Source: Spirochaetia bacterium (GTDB lineage Bacteria > Spirochaetota > Spirochaetia > JABMQR01). Taken from it: a stretch of DNA of 34,269 nt. Made by a program: the position numbers and the translations under genes. The notes under the pieces are model-generated. The model had not been told where the DNA came from. It saw only the letters and a list, made by a program, of their open reading frames with translations, and searched no databases. Below, piece after piece: positions 23,987 to 32,476 of this stretch. Each line of letters starts with the position of its first letter. Position 1 is the first letter of the stretch. The stretch is taken from NCBI GenBank assembly GCA_021736525.1, contig JAIPFR010000007.1, forward strand, positions 1 to 34,269, read 5' to 3'.

Positions 23987-24909
23987 CAGTTTGATTTTGT
24001 TTTCTCACCATTAGCACCCGGATGAAATTCATTAAACTGGCTTTGCAGATGACTTCGATCTATATGGGTGTATATTTGCGTGGTACTTATGGAAGAGTGT
24101 CCCAGCAGTTCCTGGACAATCCTCAAATCAGCTCCTCCGGAAAGAAGGTGTGTGGCATACGAATGTCGCAGAGTATGTACTTTTGCCGATAATCCTGCAT
24201 CTGCGGCATATTTCTTGAACCTGACCCAAAGACTCTTCCTGTTAAGCGGTTTTCCCAGTGCAGACAGAAATACTGCATCATTTACAGTTTTTGCATTGGC
24301 AAGATGGGGTCTGGATTCCTTGAGATATACCTTCAATTCTGCTGCCGCTCGCCTGCCCAAAGGCAGAAGCCTCTCCTTATCCCGCTTGCCAACAACCCGG
24401 ATCAGTTCTTCCTCCATAATAACATCACCCATATGCAGGCCTACCGCCTCGGAAGCGCGGAGTCCGGCAGAATAGATTAGTTCAATTAATGCCTTATCAC
24501 GGATTCCAAGAACAGTTGAGGTTGGAATCACATCCAGGATACGTTCAACTTCGACCAGCTCCAGAACATCAGGAATAATTCTGCCTGACTTCGGGGACTC
24601 AAGCTTATCCGATGGATTGTCGTTTCTAACCCTCTCTTCGATGAGAAACAAACAATACGAATGGATAATTGAGAGAAGTTTGGCAGTTGTCCGCCGGGCT
24701 GTCTTCCCACGGGTGCGTTCTGAAACATACTGTATCAGGGTAACCGAATCAAAGGAGTCCGAAGAAACATTCCTTTTATCAAGATAATTGAGGAACCTGC
24801 GAGTCTCTTGAGTATACATACGTATTGTTGAAGAGGAAAGGCGTCGCTCAAGTGTCAGGTAATCTTCATAGGCTTCAAGCAGACTGCTGCTCACCGTAAC
24901 CGACAGCAT
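23986..24909 (-). CDS. xerD: Tyrosine recombinase XerD-type
   Basis: A site-specific recombinase of about 307 residues. The N-terminal core-binding domain (LEAYEDYLTLERRLSSSTIRMYTQETRRFLNYL) is followed by the catalytic domain with Arg in GLRASEA, Lys in GKRDKER, HTLRH, LGHSS and the nucleophile Tyr in STTQIYTHI. The C-terminal DRSHLQSQFNEFHP resembles the XerD end. It sits 3 nt after ftsZ, linking chromosome-dimer resolution to the division operon. It is not a phage integrase: no attachment site or phage genes are near. The ATG at 24909 has only a weak ribosome-binding site. Confidence 0.88.
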   Translation of the reverse strand: MLSVTVSSSLLEAYEDYLTLERRLSSSTIRMYTQETRRFLNYLDKRNVSSDSFDSVTLIQYVSERTRGKTARRTTAKLLSIIHSYCLFLIEERVRNDNPSDKLESPKSGRIIPDVLELVEVERILDVIPTSTVLGIRDKALIELIYSAGLRASEAVGLHMGDVIMEEELIRVVGKRDKERLLPLGRRAAAELKVYLKESRPHLANAKTVNDAVFLSALGKPLNRKSLWVRFKKYAADAGLSAKVHTLRHSYATHLLSGGADLRIVQELLGHSSISTTQIYTHIDRSHLQSQFNEFHPGANGEKTKSN

Positions 24910-24912
24910 GCG

Positions 24913-26145
24913 CTAGGTATCCGATCCGCTGTCCTGTTTATAGCGTAATACCGCAGGGTACGAATAATCTTCCGGCAGATCTTCATTATTGCCCAATTTC
25001 CTTTGCAGATCCTCCCAGCGGTCTATGGATATTACTTCATCCCGCTGGTGCCCGGGTACTGCCGATTGTGGTGCAACCGCTTCTCGCTGACGCGGCGGCG
25101 GGGTTACACCCAACTCCTTTTTTCTGCTCTTTTCAGTCGCTGCCGTCTCTGCCAGGTCTTTCTGACGGTTGAAACCCGTCGCAACTACGGTTACTTTGAG
25201 ACGGTCACCAAGTTCGGGATTATAAGCCTGCCCGGCTATTATCAGGGCATCATCATCAGCATTCTGGGTGATGATTTCGACCACGTCCTGGTACTCCTTC
25301 AAAGTAAGATCGTCACCCCCAGCTAAATTCACCAGAATTCCCTTGGCCCCTTCGATCCGTGCATTTTCGAGCAACGGATTATTTATTGCCGAATTTGCGG
25401 CATCCACAGCACGGTTCTCCCCTTCACCAATTCCAATACCCATCAAAGCGTCACCGCGCCCCTTCATTACGGTTCGAACATCTGCAAAGTCTATATTTAT
25501 TTCACCAGGCTCTGTTATAAGCTCACTGATACCCTGCACCCCCTGCCGAAGCACATCATCTGCAATCTGAAAGGCCTGCTTAATCGGCGTATTGTTCTCC
25601 ACAATCTTGAGAAGATACTGATTGGGAATTATGATGAGCGTATCGACACTCTTTCTGAGTTTTTCAATGCCTTCAGAGGCTAGCAGCAATTTTTTCTTAC
25701 CCTCAAAAGTAAACGGAGTTGTAACAACTGCGACTGTCAGGGCATTTATCTCTTTTGCAATTTCCGCAATTATCGGAGCAGCACCGGTTCCAGTACCCCC
25801 TCCCATACCCGCAGTTATAAAAACCATATCGGTTCCTTCCAGCAATTCTTTTATCTCTTCGGCGGATTCCTTGGCAGCCTGCTCGCCTATCTCCGGAATA
25901 CCTCCCGCGCCGAGTCCATTGGTGAGCTTGGAACCTATCGGCATCCTGGTATGGGCATTTGATCGCTGCAATGCCTGCATATCGGTATTGAGAACTACAT
26001 AATGAACTTTTTTCAATCCTGCTGCTATCATACGATTTACAGCATTCCCCCCGCCGCCTCCGATACCGATCACCTTAATGTCAGTCGGGGTAGACCGATC
26101 ATTCTCCTCCGCATCTCCAATGCCTTCAAATATCTCAATATTCAT
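24913..26145 (-). CDS. ftsZ: Cell division protein FtsZ
   Basis: FtsZ is the tubulin-like GTPase that forms the division ring. The 410-residue protein has [15 protein letters not shown] (about 26-40), the tubulin signature GGGTGTG (115-121), [38 protein letters not shown], and the C-domain VVATGF. A disordered linker follows, ending in YPAVLRYKQ, a version of the conserved IPAFLRR-like tail that binds FtsA and other partners. The start ATG 26145 has GGAGGG upstream. The 116-nt gap before it (after ftsA) carries a small hairpin. It is followed by xerD after 3 nt. Confidence 0.98.
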   Translation of the reverse strand: MNIEIFEGIGDAEENDRSTPTDIKVIGIGGGGGNAVNRMIAAGLKKVHYVVLNTDMQALQRSNAHTRMPIGSKLTNGLGAGGIPEIGEQAAKESAEEIKELLEGTDMVFITAGMGGGTGTGAAPIIAEIAKEINALTVAVVTTPFTFEGKKKLLLASEGIEKLRKSVDTLIIIPNQYLLKIVENNTPIKQAFQIADDVLRQGVQGISELITEPGEINIDFADVRTVMKGRGDALMGIGIGEGENRAVDAANSAINNPLLENARIEGAKGILVNLAGGDDLTLKEYQDVVEIITQNADDDALIIAGQAYNPELGDRLKVTVVATGFNRQKDLAETAATEKSRKKELGVTPPPRQREAVAPQSAVPGHQRDEVISIDRWEDLQRKLGNNEDLPEDYSYPAVLRYKQDSGSDT

Positions 26146-26157
26146 GATCCCTCCGAT

Positions 26158-26175
26158 AGGTTTTCATGGAAACCT
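26158..26175 (-). other. Hairpin in the ftsZ leader
   Basis: AGGTTT-TCATGG-AAACCT forms a 6-bp stem with a 6-nt loop just upstream of the ftsZ ribosome-binding site, inside the 116-nt ftsA-ftsZ gap. The rest of this gap shows nothing I recognise. Confidence 0.5.
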
Positions 26176-26261
26176 CATTATTCCCCTCAGGGTATTCCAA
26201 CTTTATGTTCTCCGCGGCGAGCCCGGGCAGCTTATTTGTGACCCGCTCCAGAAGACTTTTT

Positions 26262-27515
26262 TTAAAAAAGCACATCAAATATATCTTTCATCCGTTTTAT
26301 CAGCGGATTCTTTCTCTCCTGCGACGAGGCTCCCCGGCCGCGGGCTGTTTTCTGCGGACCAATATCACCCTTTCGCTTTGCTTCATGAAGAACCAGACCA
26401 ATTGCTGTAGCATACTGAGGATCAATATAACGGCTCTCCATTCCCTCTACGGGCTTGGGCAGACCAAGTCGTGCGGGAAGACCGAAAATTTCCGCAGCCA
26501 GCTCAACGGTCCCCGGCAGCATTGCCCCTCCGCCAGTAATTACTATCCCCCCCCCGTAGGAGCTGGATCCCGTTGTTCTATTCTTTGCCAGAATACCTTT
26601 CAATATGGAAAAAATTTCAGCCATCCGGGGTTCTACTATACGGCAAATCTCCCGCTTAGGCATTTTTATTGAAGGCCACCCGCCAATCTGAGGGATGATA
26701 ATATCTTCATGCTTGCCGATCAGTGGACCATAGCAGCATCCATGTTCACATTTCAGCTCTTCGGCCAGGCCTTTCGGCTTGTTCAGGATATAGGCCAAAT
26801 CCGCGGTGACCTGCTCTCCTCCCATATTTATGCCCCCGGCATAATAGGGCGAACCGCCGATAAACCCGATCATATTAGTCATTCCGCCGCCAATATTGAG
26901 AAGCAATGATCCCATCTCTTTTTCTTCCTGGGACAGAACTGCTTCCGAATCTGCCAGCTGATGCAAAATGAGGCGCTGTACTTGGAATCCGGCCCGTTCA
27001 ATGCACTTTCTGATATTCCGTGAAACCGAAAGGGCACCAGTTACAATCATTACCCGCGTCTCAAGTCTATGCCCGAGCATGTCAATGGGATCCTTGATTC
27101 CGCCTCTTCCGTCTACCCGAAAATCCTGTACAAGCGTGTGGAGAATTTCACGATCCAGCGGAAGATCAAAAGCACGTGCCACTTCCATTGAACGATAGAT
27201 ATCTTCTTTGCGGATTTCCTGATTCTGCCCGCTGATGCCGACAACTCCCTGGGAATTATAACCGGATATGTGCTGTCCACCTATACCGGCTACCAAATGC
27301 TGGAGCTCACGCCCTGTCCTCAGTTCTACTTCTTCTATGACTGAAGCTACAACCTTCAGGGCAGTCTCAATGTTTTCAACAGAACCAGCCCGGATTCCTT
27401 CTGAAGGTCTTTCGCTGACACTCTCGATACGAACTTCGCCCTCACGACCGACACTTCCTGCTACGGCACAAATTTTTGAGTTTCCAATGTCGAGACCTAC
27501 AATGTGATTTTCCAC
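26262..27515 (-). CDS. ftsA: Cell division protein FtsA
   Basis: FtsA is the actin-like ATPase that tethers FtsZ to the membrane. The 417-residue protein shows the phosphate-1 motif VGLDIGNSKICAV at the N-terminus, the 1C domain, LLNIGGGMTNMIGF (phosphate 2), GGEQVTADLA and the adenosine motif GGGIVITGGGAMLPG. The C-terminus KNPLIKRMKDIFDVLF is an amphipathic membrane-targeting helix. The start is GTG 27515 with GAGGG upstream. A run of nine G on the coding strand lies in the adenosine motif. It sits between ftsQ (46 nt) and ftsZ (116 nt). Confidence 0.96.
   Translation of the reverse strand: MENHIVGLDIGNSKICAVAGSVGREGEVRIESVSERPSEGIRAGSVENIETALKVVASVIEEVELRTGRELQHLVAGIGGQHISGYNSQGVVGISGQNQEIRKEDIYRSMEVARAFDLPLDREILHTLVQDFRVDGRGGIKDPIDMLGHRLETRVMIVTGALSVSRNIRKCIERAGFQVQRLILHQLADSEAVLSQEEKEMGSLLLNIGGGMTNMIGFIGGSPYYAGGINMGGEQVTADLAYILNKPKGLAEELKCEHGCCYGPLIGKHEDIIIPQIGGWPSIKMPKREICRIVEPRMAEIFSILKGILAKNRTTGSSSYGGGIVITGGGAMLPGTVELAAEIFGLPARLGLPKPVEGMESRYIDPQYATAIGLVLHEAKRKGDIGPQKTARGRGASSQERKNPLIKRMKDIFDVLF
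26547..26555 (-). repeat. Run of nine G (coding strand) inside ftsA
   Basis: The nine C on the plus strand encode the triple glycine of the FtsA adenosine-binding motif (SSYGGGIVITGGG). Alternative glycine codons would break the run, and none is used. Confidence 0.9.
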
Positions 27516-27561
27516 GCTGCCCTCATCTCCCCGTCAACAAATCAAATCACCGGACACAATT

Positions 27562-28398
27562 TCACAGCCTGCAGACCGCTGAATTACCATAAATTGACAC
27601 TACTCCGAATTCATGACCACCAACCCGGTTGTCAGCCATGCCGGCAACCGCTTGAAGATAAGCCAGCAGCGGGGCAAATTCCAAATCATGACTGAATTGA
27701 AATTCAATTTGCGCCTCAGCTATGGCAACGAATAACGAAGCTGATTCTTGATTACTATTATTATCGTATTTTACCCTTGTTATCAAGCTGAAGGTTTCTG
27801 AATCTGCTGCCTGTAATTGCCTAAGCAGTCCTGCAGTCTGCAGCAGCCCTTCAGATGCCTGCCATTCCTCGTCTGTAAAGGCATTCTGCTCTCTCAATGT
27901 TATGATCGGTACCCTGTTGATGAAATAGTGCATATAATCATCAGACGCAAAGAAGGGTCGTCCATTCCGATCGACTGGAATGCGCCGGCTGACCCCTGAA
28001 CTGTTTCCGCTCCAAGTCTCAACAATGAAATATGCCGGTCTGGGATACAGCGATACCGACAGCTTACCATTCCAGGATCGTACTACTTCCGCTGCCAGAA
28101 TCTCATCGAGGGCGCTGAAGGCAGTCTCCAATGCTCCCGGGCTGGCCTCGCTGAATGATATCCCTTTCAGGCGTTCCCCCATCTGGTATATTTCTTCTGG
28201 AAATGGTATTTGAGCCCCGCTGACGCTGATAACAACCTCTTTAATCTCCATATTCGGTTTAATTATAAATTGAAACATCAGATAAATTATTAAAGCAAGT
28301 ACCGCAGTACCAATAATAATGTTTACCAGGAGGCGAAATGGGCGCTTTTTTATTTCCTGCTGTTTTTGATTTTTTCTTAAAAAAAACAGACTACTCAT
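27562..28398 (-). CDS. ftsQ: Cell division protein FtsQ/DivIB
   Basis: FtsQ is a bitopic divisome scaffold that binds FtsL and FtsB. The protein (278 aa) has a basic cytoplasmic N-terminus (FFLRKNQKQQEIKKRPFRLL), one transmembrane helix (LVNIIIGTAVLALIIYLMFQFII), a POTRA-like domain starting IKEVVISVSGAQIPFP, and a beta domain with YPRPAYFIVETWSG and IPVDRNGRPF. Sequence identity in this family is low, so the call rests on topology and position between ftsW and ftsA. The ORF track start at 28476 is too early: AGGAGG precedes ATG 28398, which overlaps the ftsW stop by 8 nt. Confidence 0.85.
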   Translation of the reverse strand: MSSLFFLRKNQKQQEIKKRPFRLLVNIIIGTAVLALIIYLMFQFIIKPNMEIKEVVISVSGAQIPFPEEIYQMGERLKGISFSEASPGALETAFSALDEILAAEVVRSWNGKLSVSLYPRPAYFIVETWSGNSSGVSRRIPVDRNGRPFFASDDYMHYFINRVPIITLREQNAFTDEEWQASEGLLQTAGLLRQLQAADSETFSLITRVKYDNNSNQESASLFVAIAEAQIEFQFSHDLEFAPLLAYLQAVAGMADNRVGGHEFGVVSIYGNSAVCRL

Positions 28399-29584
28399 AA
28401 AGCACCTCCTGAAGGTCCAAGTTGGAATCCGGAGATTTTTCAGCATTAGGATTTCGATACTTGCCTGATGCTGCAAGAACCTTACCTAGCAGTCCTCCCA
28501 TCCCAAGATTAACTATGAGACTCGTCAGTCCTTGAGAGAAAAACGGCAGCGGAATACCTGTTGGCGGAAAAACCCCGATAACAACTCCAATATTCATGTA
28601 TGCTTGGAAGACGATTAAGCTTGTCACCCCTATTCCTAGAAAATGAAGAAACCGATCGTGGTCCCTTAACCGGGCAGCTCCGTAAAAACCTGTAACGGCT
28701 ATCATCCCGAAAAGAAGAAGAACAAAAAGTCCTCCAATGAATCCTGTTTCTTCTACAAAGGATGCAAAAATAAAATCGGACTGAACTTCAGGCAGCAGTC
28801 CGTACTTGTATTCACCGTTGCCCCATCCTTTTCCCATCAGCCCACCCGATCTGACTGCCATCAGTGACGCGTTAACCTGATAGTTTATACCTGAGGGGTC
28901 AAAATCCTTAAAAAGAAAGCCTATAAGACGACGAACCCGGTACGATTCTGTAAAAAGCAGCAAAATTCCAGGAATACCGACAAGTGCAGCCAGATAGGCA
29001 AGATAGGATAATTTTGTTCCAGATGCTGCAAACAGCGAAAAACATACAATCAGAAAAATAACAGTAGTTGAAAAATCGCGCTGCATGAAAATCATGAGGG
29101 CAAAAGCTCCCACAACAGCCGCCGGATAGATGATATAGGAGAATTGTCTGAGCTGGTCCTGATGCTTATCAAAATAGTTTGCCAGAAACAGAATTGTAGA
29201 AACCTTGACCAGCTCTGAAGGTTGGAACCCGATTGAACCTATAGTGATCCACCTTCTTGCGCCCAGCTGTGTTTCTCCCAGGCTGGTAAACAAGGTCAGC
29301 AGCATCAAGATCATGCTGCCAACCAGCACCAGTGGTATTAACAGCCTGATCATCCGAACCGGAAGTGAAAATATTACGACTGCTGCGGCTGTACCGGCTA
29401 GGGAGAAAAGGAACTGTCGTCGGAAAAAGTAGTCGCCTTGAAGCCCCAGACGCATAGCCTTGTCATAAGATGCAGAATAGAGAGAAGCCAGACCGGTTGC
29501 AAGAAGCAGCAGCAGAACTGCAATCAGTAAAAAAAGCAGAGTAAAAGAGGAAAACTTGTTTTCTGCCTGCTGATTTTCCATCAT
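28391..29584 (-). CDS. ftsW: Septal peptidoglycan glycosyltransferase FtsW (SEDS family)
   Basis: FtsW polymerises glycan strands at the septum together with a class B PBP. The 397-residue protein has about ten hydrophobic helices. SEDS hallmarks include GARRWITIGSIGFQPSELVKVS, the loop GWGNGEYKYGLLPEVQSDFIFASFVEETGFIGG and GIPLPFFSQGLTSLIVNLG. RodA is similar, but the location within the fts cluster argues for FtsW. ATG 29584 or the adjacent ATG 29581 is the start, with AAGGG about 9 nt upstream. It overlaps ftsQ by 8 nt. A 115-nt gap with a hairpin separates it from mraY. Confidence 0.94.
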   Translation of the reverse strand: MMENQQAENKFSSFTLLFLLIAVLLLLLATGLASLYSASYDKAMRLGLQGDYFFRRQFLFSLAGTAAAVVIFSLPVRMIRLLIPLVLVGSMILMLLTLFTSLGETQLGARRWITIGSIGFQPSELVKVSTILFLANYFDKHQDQLRQFSYIIYPAAVVGAFALMIFMQRDFSTTVIFLIVCFSLFAASGTKLSYLAYLAALVGIPGILLLFTESYRVRRLIGFLFKDFDPSGINYQVNASLMAVRSGGLMGKGWGNGEYKYGLLPEVQSDFIFASFVEETGFIGGLFVLLLFGMIAVTGFYGAARLRDHDRFLHFLGIGVTSLIVFQAYMNIGVVIGVFPPTGIPLPFFSQGLTSLIVNLGMGGLLGKVLAASGKYRNPNAEKSPDSNLDLQEVLYE

Positions 29585-29607
29585 TCAACCAATCCCTTAT
29601 ATTGGAG

Positions 29608-29628
29608 GCTCTTGCAAAAAGCAAGAGC
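29608..29628 (-). other. Hairpin between mraY and ftsW
   Basis: GCTCTTGC-TTTTT-GCAAGAGC is a perfect 8-bp stem with a 5-nt loop in the 115-nt mraY-ftsW gap. No T-run follows on the coding strand, so it looks like a processing or stabilising element rather than a terminator. It ends about 24 nt before the ftsW ATG. Confidence 0.7.
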
Positions 29629-29699
29629 GTCGTTTTGGTTAGAAGTTTGCATCTATCCAAAGACTGTCCATCCCCTCAGATCCTGATCCATTGATTCTG

Positions 29700-30746
29700 C
29701 TATCGCAGGAAAAAGGCATACATAATAAAGGCACAACAGGTGCTTACTACTCCTGCTGCCCAAAATCCGACAACAATTCTTTTTTCAGCCATACCTTTCA
29801 ATTCAAAATGATGATGCAGCGGCGCCATCCGGAAAATCCTTTTTCCGAAAATTTTAAAAGACGCCACCTGAAGAATTACCGAAAGCGTCTCTGCAAGAAA
29901 GACCGCACCGGCAGCCAGAACCAGCAGTTCGGCATGAAGCATTATCGCCGATACCGCTAAAATGCCGCCTAGACTTTGGCTGCCGACATCACCCATAAAA
30001 ACTTTTGCCGGTTTCATGTTCAACTGCAGGAAACCGAAAAGACAACCTGCCAGCCCCAGAAGCAGCACAATGAATTCTGATCGGAAATATTTATCTGCAG
30101 CATCAGCAGTGCCCATTCCCATCTGCAGCAGAATGACCAGAAAAACAATCAGCAGAATTACCAAGCCTCCAGCAAGTCCATCAAGGCCGTCTGATAAGTT
30201 TACAGAATTAACAAAGAAAAGTATGAATATTCCCGCAAGGGGATAATACCACCCTCCCAGTTCCACTGCGGCACCAGCCATCCATGGCAAATAAAGCAGC
30301 GTTGGATCTGTTACAGAAGTACTTTCGATGCTTATCAGCACTACTGCGGCAGCTAAAGCCTGCAGCAGTATTTTTCCCGCTGCAGACAATCCCCCTGAGT
30401 TTTTTCGAAGCTGCTTCTTCCTGTCATCAATAAAGCCAACCAATCCGAACAGGACCATCCCCAGCAAAAGGGGCAACATCCGAGCCTGCAGCCAATCAAC
30501 CAGAAACAACGATACTATCAAGAGTCCTGCAATGAAAACCAACCCGCCCATGGTAGGAGTACCCTTTTTGCTGTTATGGGACTCAGGTCCTTCTGCACGA
30601 ATGAATTGTCCCAGATTCTGCCTCAGGGAGAAGTGTATAAACGGGTTGGCAATCAGTCGGGTAATTATCCAGGCACCAGCAAATGCAGCCAATCCGCGCT
30701 GTATGACGAATTGGCTCATTTCTGCCCTCAATAATAGTACCATCAT
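29700..30746 (-). CDS. mraY: Phospho-MurNAc-pentapeptide translocase
   Basis: MraY links UDP-MurNAc-pentapeptide to undecaprenyl phosphate, forming lipid I at the inner membrane. The polytopic protein (348 aa, ten helices expected) carries KKGTPTMGG, the catalytic-loop motif FIDDRKK, NSVNLSDGLDGLAGG, MGDVGSQSLGG and the His-rich APLHHHFELKG. The ORF track starts at 30794, but GGGAGGG lies 5-6 nt before ATG 30746, which gives the usual N-terminus. It follows murF by 22 nt. Confidence 0.97.
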   Translation of the reverse strand: MMVLLLRAEMSQFVIQRGLAAFAGAWIITRLIANPFIHFSLRQNLGQFIRAEGPESHNSKKGTPTMGGLVFIAGLLIVSLFLVDWLQARMLPLLLGMVLFGLVGFIDDRKKQLRKNSGGLSAAGKILLQALAAAVVLISIESTSVTDPTLLYLPWMAGAAVELGGWYYPLAGIFILFFVNSVNLSDGLDGLAGGLVILLIVFLVILLQMGMGTADAADKYFRSEFIVLLLGLAGCLFGFLQLNMKPAKVFMGDVGSQSLGGILAVSAIMLHAELLVLAAGAVFLAETLSVILQVASFKIFGKRIFRMAPLHHHFELKGMAEKRIVVGFWAAGVVSTCCAFIMYAFFLR

Positions 30747-30768
30747 GTTCACCCTCCCATAGCACCTC

Positions 30769-32157
30769 TCAGGAAACCAAGCCCAACGGCACAAGCAGCC
30801 GTTCCATCTGCATTGCCCGGGAGCCTTTTAAAAGCAGTAAATCTCCGTCATGCACATATGACGAAACAGCATGCTCAAGCTCATCATACGATTCCGTGAA
30901 AAAAAGCTGCTGAACAGAATGTGAGTTCTTCAGAACCCTATAGGCTGATTCCATCTCTTTGCCGTACAGAAATGCCGCAGAGGGAGACAAGTTTTTCACC
31001 TTAATCCCCAGACGGGCATGAGCAGCCTGTGATATCTTACCTAAATCCTTCATCGAGCCAAGAACAACCGCTTTGCGCCCTTTCCAATCGAGGTGCCGCA
31101 TGTAATCAAGAATTTTTCCTGATGAGTCTGTATTGGCATTGTAGCTATCCTCAATTACTGTAACCTTTCCGGACATTACCCGGCTCCTGCCGGGAAGAGG
31201 ATCGAGAGATTCAAGACCATGCGCTATATGCGATGGTTCGGCTCCTATATCCCGAGTCAGCGCAATTGCTCCTAAAGCATTGAGCAGATTGTGGAGACCG
31301 ACATGTTTGAGGTGGAATTCTCGATTTTCGTATGTAATTCGCCATCCCTGCAAACCAAGAGATTCCGCCCCCTGAAAACCTCTGGTACCCTCTCGACCGA
31401 ATTCACGAAAGTCCAGACTTCGAAGATCTCGCAGGAACCCCTTCCAAACGTTGTTTTCGTTGATATATCCACGGCGTACCTCTGTATGAAAAATTTTACT
31501 TTTTTCGCGTGCGATGGCCTCCATACTTCCAAAATTTGCAATATGAGCTGTCCCGACATTGGTCATCATACTGTATTCAGGAGAATAGACTTCCAGCATT
31601 CGATCCATTTCTCCAGCAGCACTGATTCCCATTTCAAACACACCAAACTGATGATGTGACTCAATATTGAATAGAGATAAAGGCAGTCCTATTTCAGAGT
31701 TGTAGTTCCCCGGGGTTTTCACGGTACTGCCCAGTTCAGAAAGAATGGCACTGATCATCTCTTTTGTTGTAGTTTTTCCACTGCTCCCGGTTATGGCTAT
31801 GCGCGTCAGAGAATTGTGGGTTGCTACCCATGCCGATGCGAGCTGCTGCAGAGCTTTCAAGGTATCATCTACAACAACAACAGCAGCTTTTTGCAGTGCC
31901 AGCTGTGTTCCAGGGTCCCTGGGAATATGCTGCAATTCAACCAGTAATACCCTAGCACCCGCATTTACCGCTGATTTGAGGTGTTTATGCCCGTCTGTTC
32001 TCTCACCATGAAGCGCTGCAAAGAGGGAGCCGTCTTTGACAGCTCTCGAATCAACGACAACATCAGAAACCCATTTGCTTGAAAGAGAGCTCCCAAAGAG
32101 CAGCCTGCCGCCGGTGACGGCAGCTATTTCCGCCGCAGTAAAGATTTTTCTGTTCAT
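30769..32157 (-). CDS. murF: UDP-MurNAc-tripeptide--D-Ala-D-Ala ligase
   Basis: MurF adds D-Ala-D-Ala to the UDP-MurNAc tripeptide, the last cytoplasmic step of the precursor. The protein (462 aa) shows the N-terminal domain with VVDSRAVKDGSLFAALHGERTDGH, the ATP loop GSSGKTTTKEMI, the central-domain TPGNYNSEIGLPLSLFNI, FEMGISAAGEMDRM, TNVGTAHIANFGSMEAIAREKSKIF, and the C-terminal EDSYNANTDSSGKILDYM. The ORF track start at 32187 would add ten residues. I prefer ATG 32157, which is the conventional N-terminus and sits next to the ftsL stop, but its AGGAGG is 13 nt away, so the start is not certain. Confidence 0.95.
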   Translation of the reverse strand: MNRKIFTAAEIAAVTGGRLLFGSSLSSKWVSDVVVDSRAVKDGSLFAALHGERTDGHKHLKSAVNAGARVLLVELQHIPRDPGTQLALQKAAVVVVDDTLKALQQLASAWVATHNSLTRIAITGSSGKTTTKEMISAILSELGSTVKTPGNYNSEIGLPLSLFNIESHHQFGVFEMGISAAGEMDRMLEVYSPEYSMMTNVGTAHIANFGSMEAIAREKSKIFHTEVRRGYINENNVWKGFLRDLRSLDFREFGREGTRGFQGAESLGLQGWRITYENREFHLKHVGLHNLLNALGAIALTRDIGAEPSHIAHGLESLDPLPGRSRVMSGKVTVIEDSYNANTDSSGKILDYMRHLDWKGRKAVVLGSMKDLGKISQAAHARLGIKVKNLSPSAAFLYGKEMESAYRVLKNSHSVQQLFFTESYDELEHAVSSYVHDGDLLLLKGSRAMQMERLLVPLGLVS

Positions 32158-32158
32158 T

Positions 32159-32476
32159 TCAGCTGCCGCTCCTCCTTTCTTTCTCATCCCTCTCAGGTAC
32201 TTGTATTATTGCAAAATTTTCTTCAGTGGCTTTTTTCATGCTGAGCACAAATTCAGCAATTCTTGCTATCCTGTCCGGGGAAGCGAGTTCTGCCCTTTCT
32301 GCCGCCAATATTCTGCTTTCCTCGTACAGCAGCTGCATTTCAATTTCCATGCTTTCAATTTCCAGCTGCAGGTGTCGGTTCACGGCAGCCTGATAAACGG
32401 GAAAAAGACTCAGAGCAGGCAGAAATACAGCAAGAATCAGTATGGATAATCTCCTTAATCGCCTATTCTTCATCAT
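32159..32476 (-). CDS. ftsL: Cell division protein FtsL
   Basis: FtsL is a small bitopic divisome protein that pairs with FtsB and FtsQ. About 105 residues: a basic N-terminus (MKNRRLRRLS), one transmembrane helix (ILILAVFLPALSLFPVY), then a coiled coil (LQLEIESMEIEMQLLYEESRILAAERAEL) and a C-terminal part with SPDRIARIAEF, the typical FtsL element. The ORF track start at 32554 lies deep inside rsmH. ATG 32476 or 32473, overlapping the rsmH stop by about 11-14 nt, fits the family. Identification rests on topology and position because sequence conservation is low. Confidence 0.85.
   Translation of the reverse strand: MMKNRRLRRLSILILAVFLPALSLFPVYQAAVNRHLQLEIESMEIEMQLLYEESRILAAERAELASPDRIARIAEFVLSMKKATEENFAIIQVPERDEKERRSGS

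Noticed and set aside
22885-24909. Phage or integron integrase interpretation of the two tyrosine recombinases
   Set aside because: They are embedded in core genes in the same operon direction, with no attachment site, phage or cassette genes; chromosomal Xer proteins fit better.
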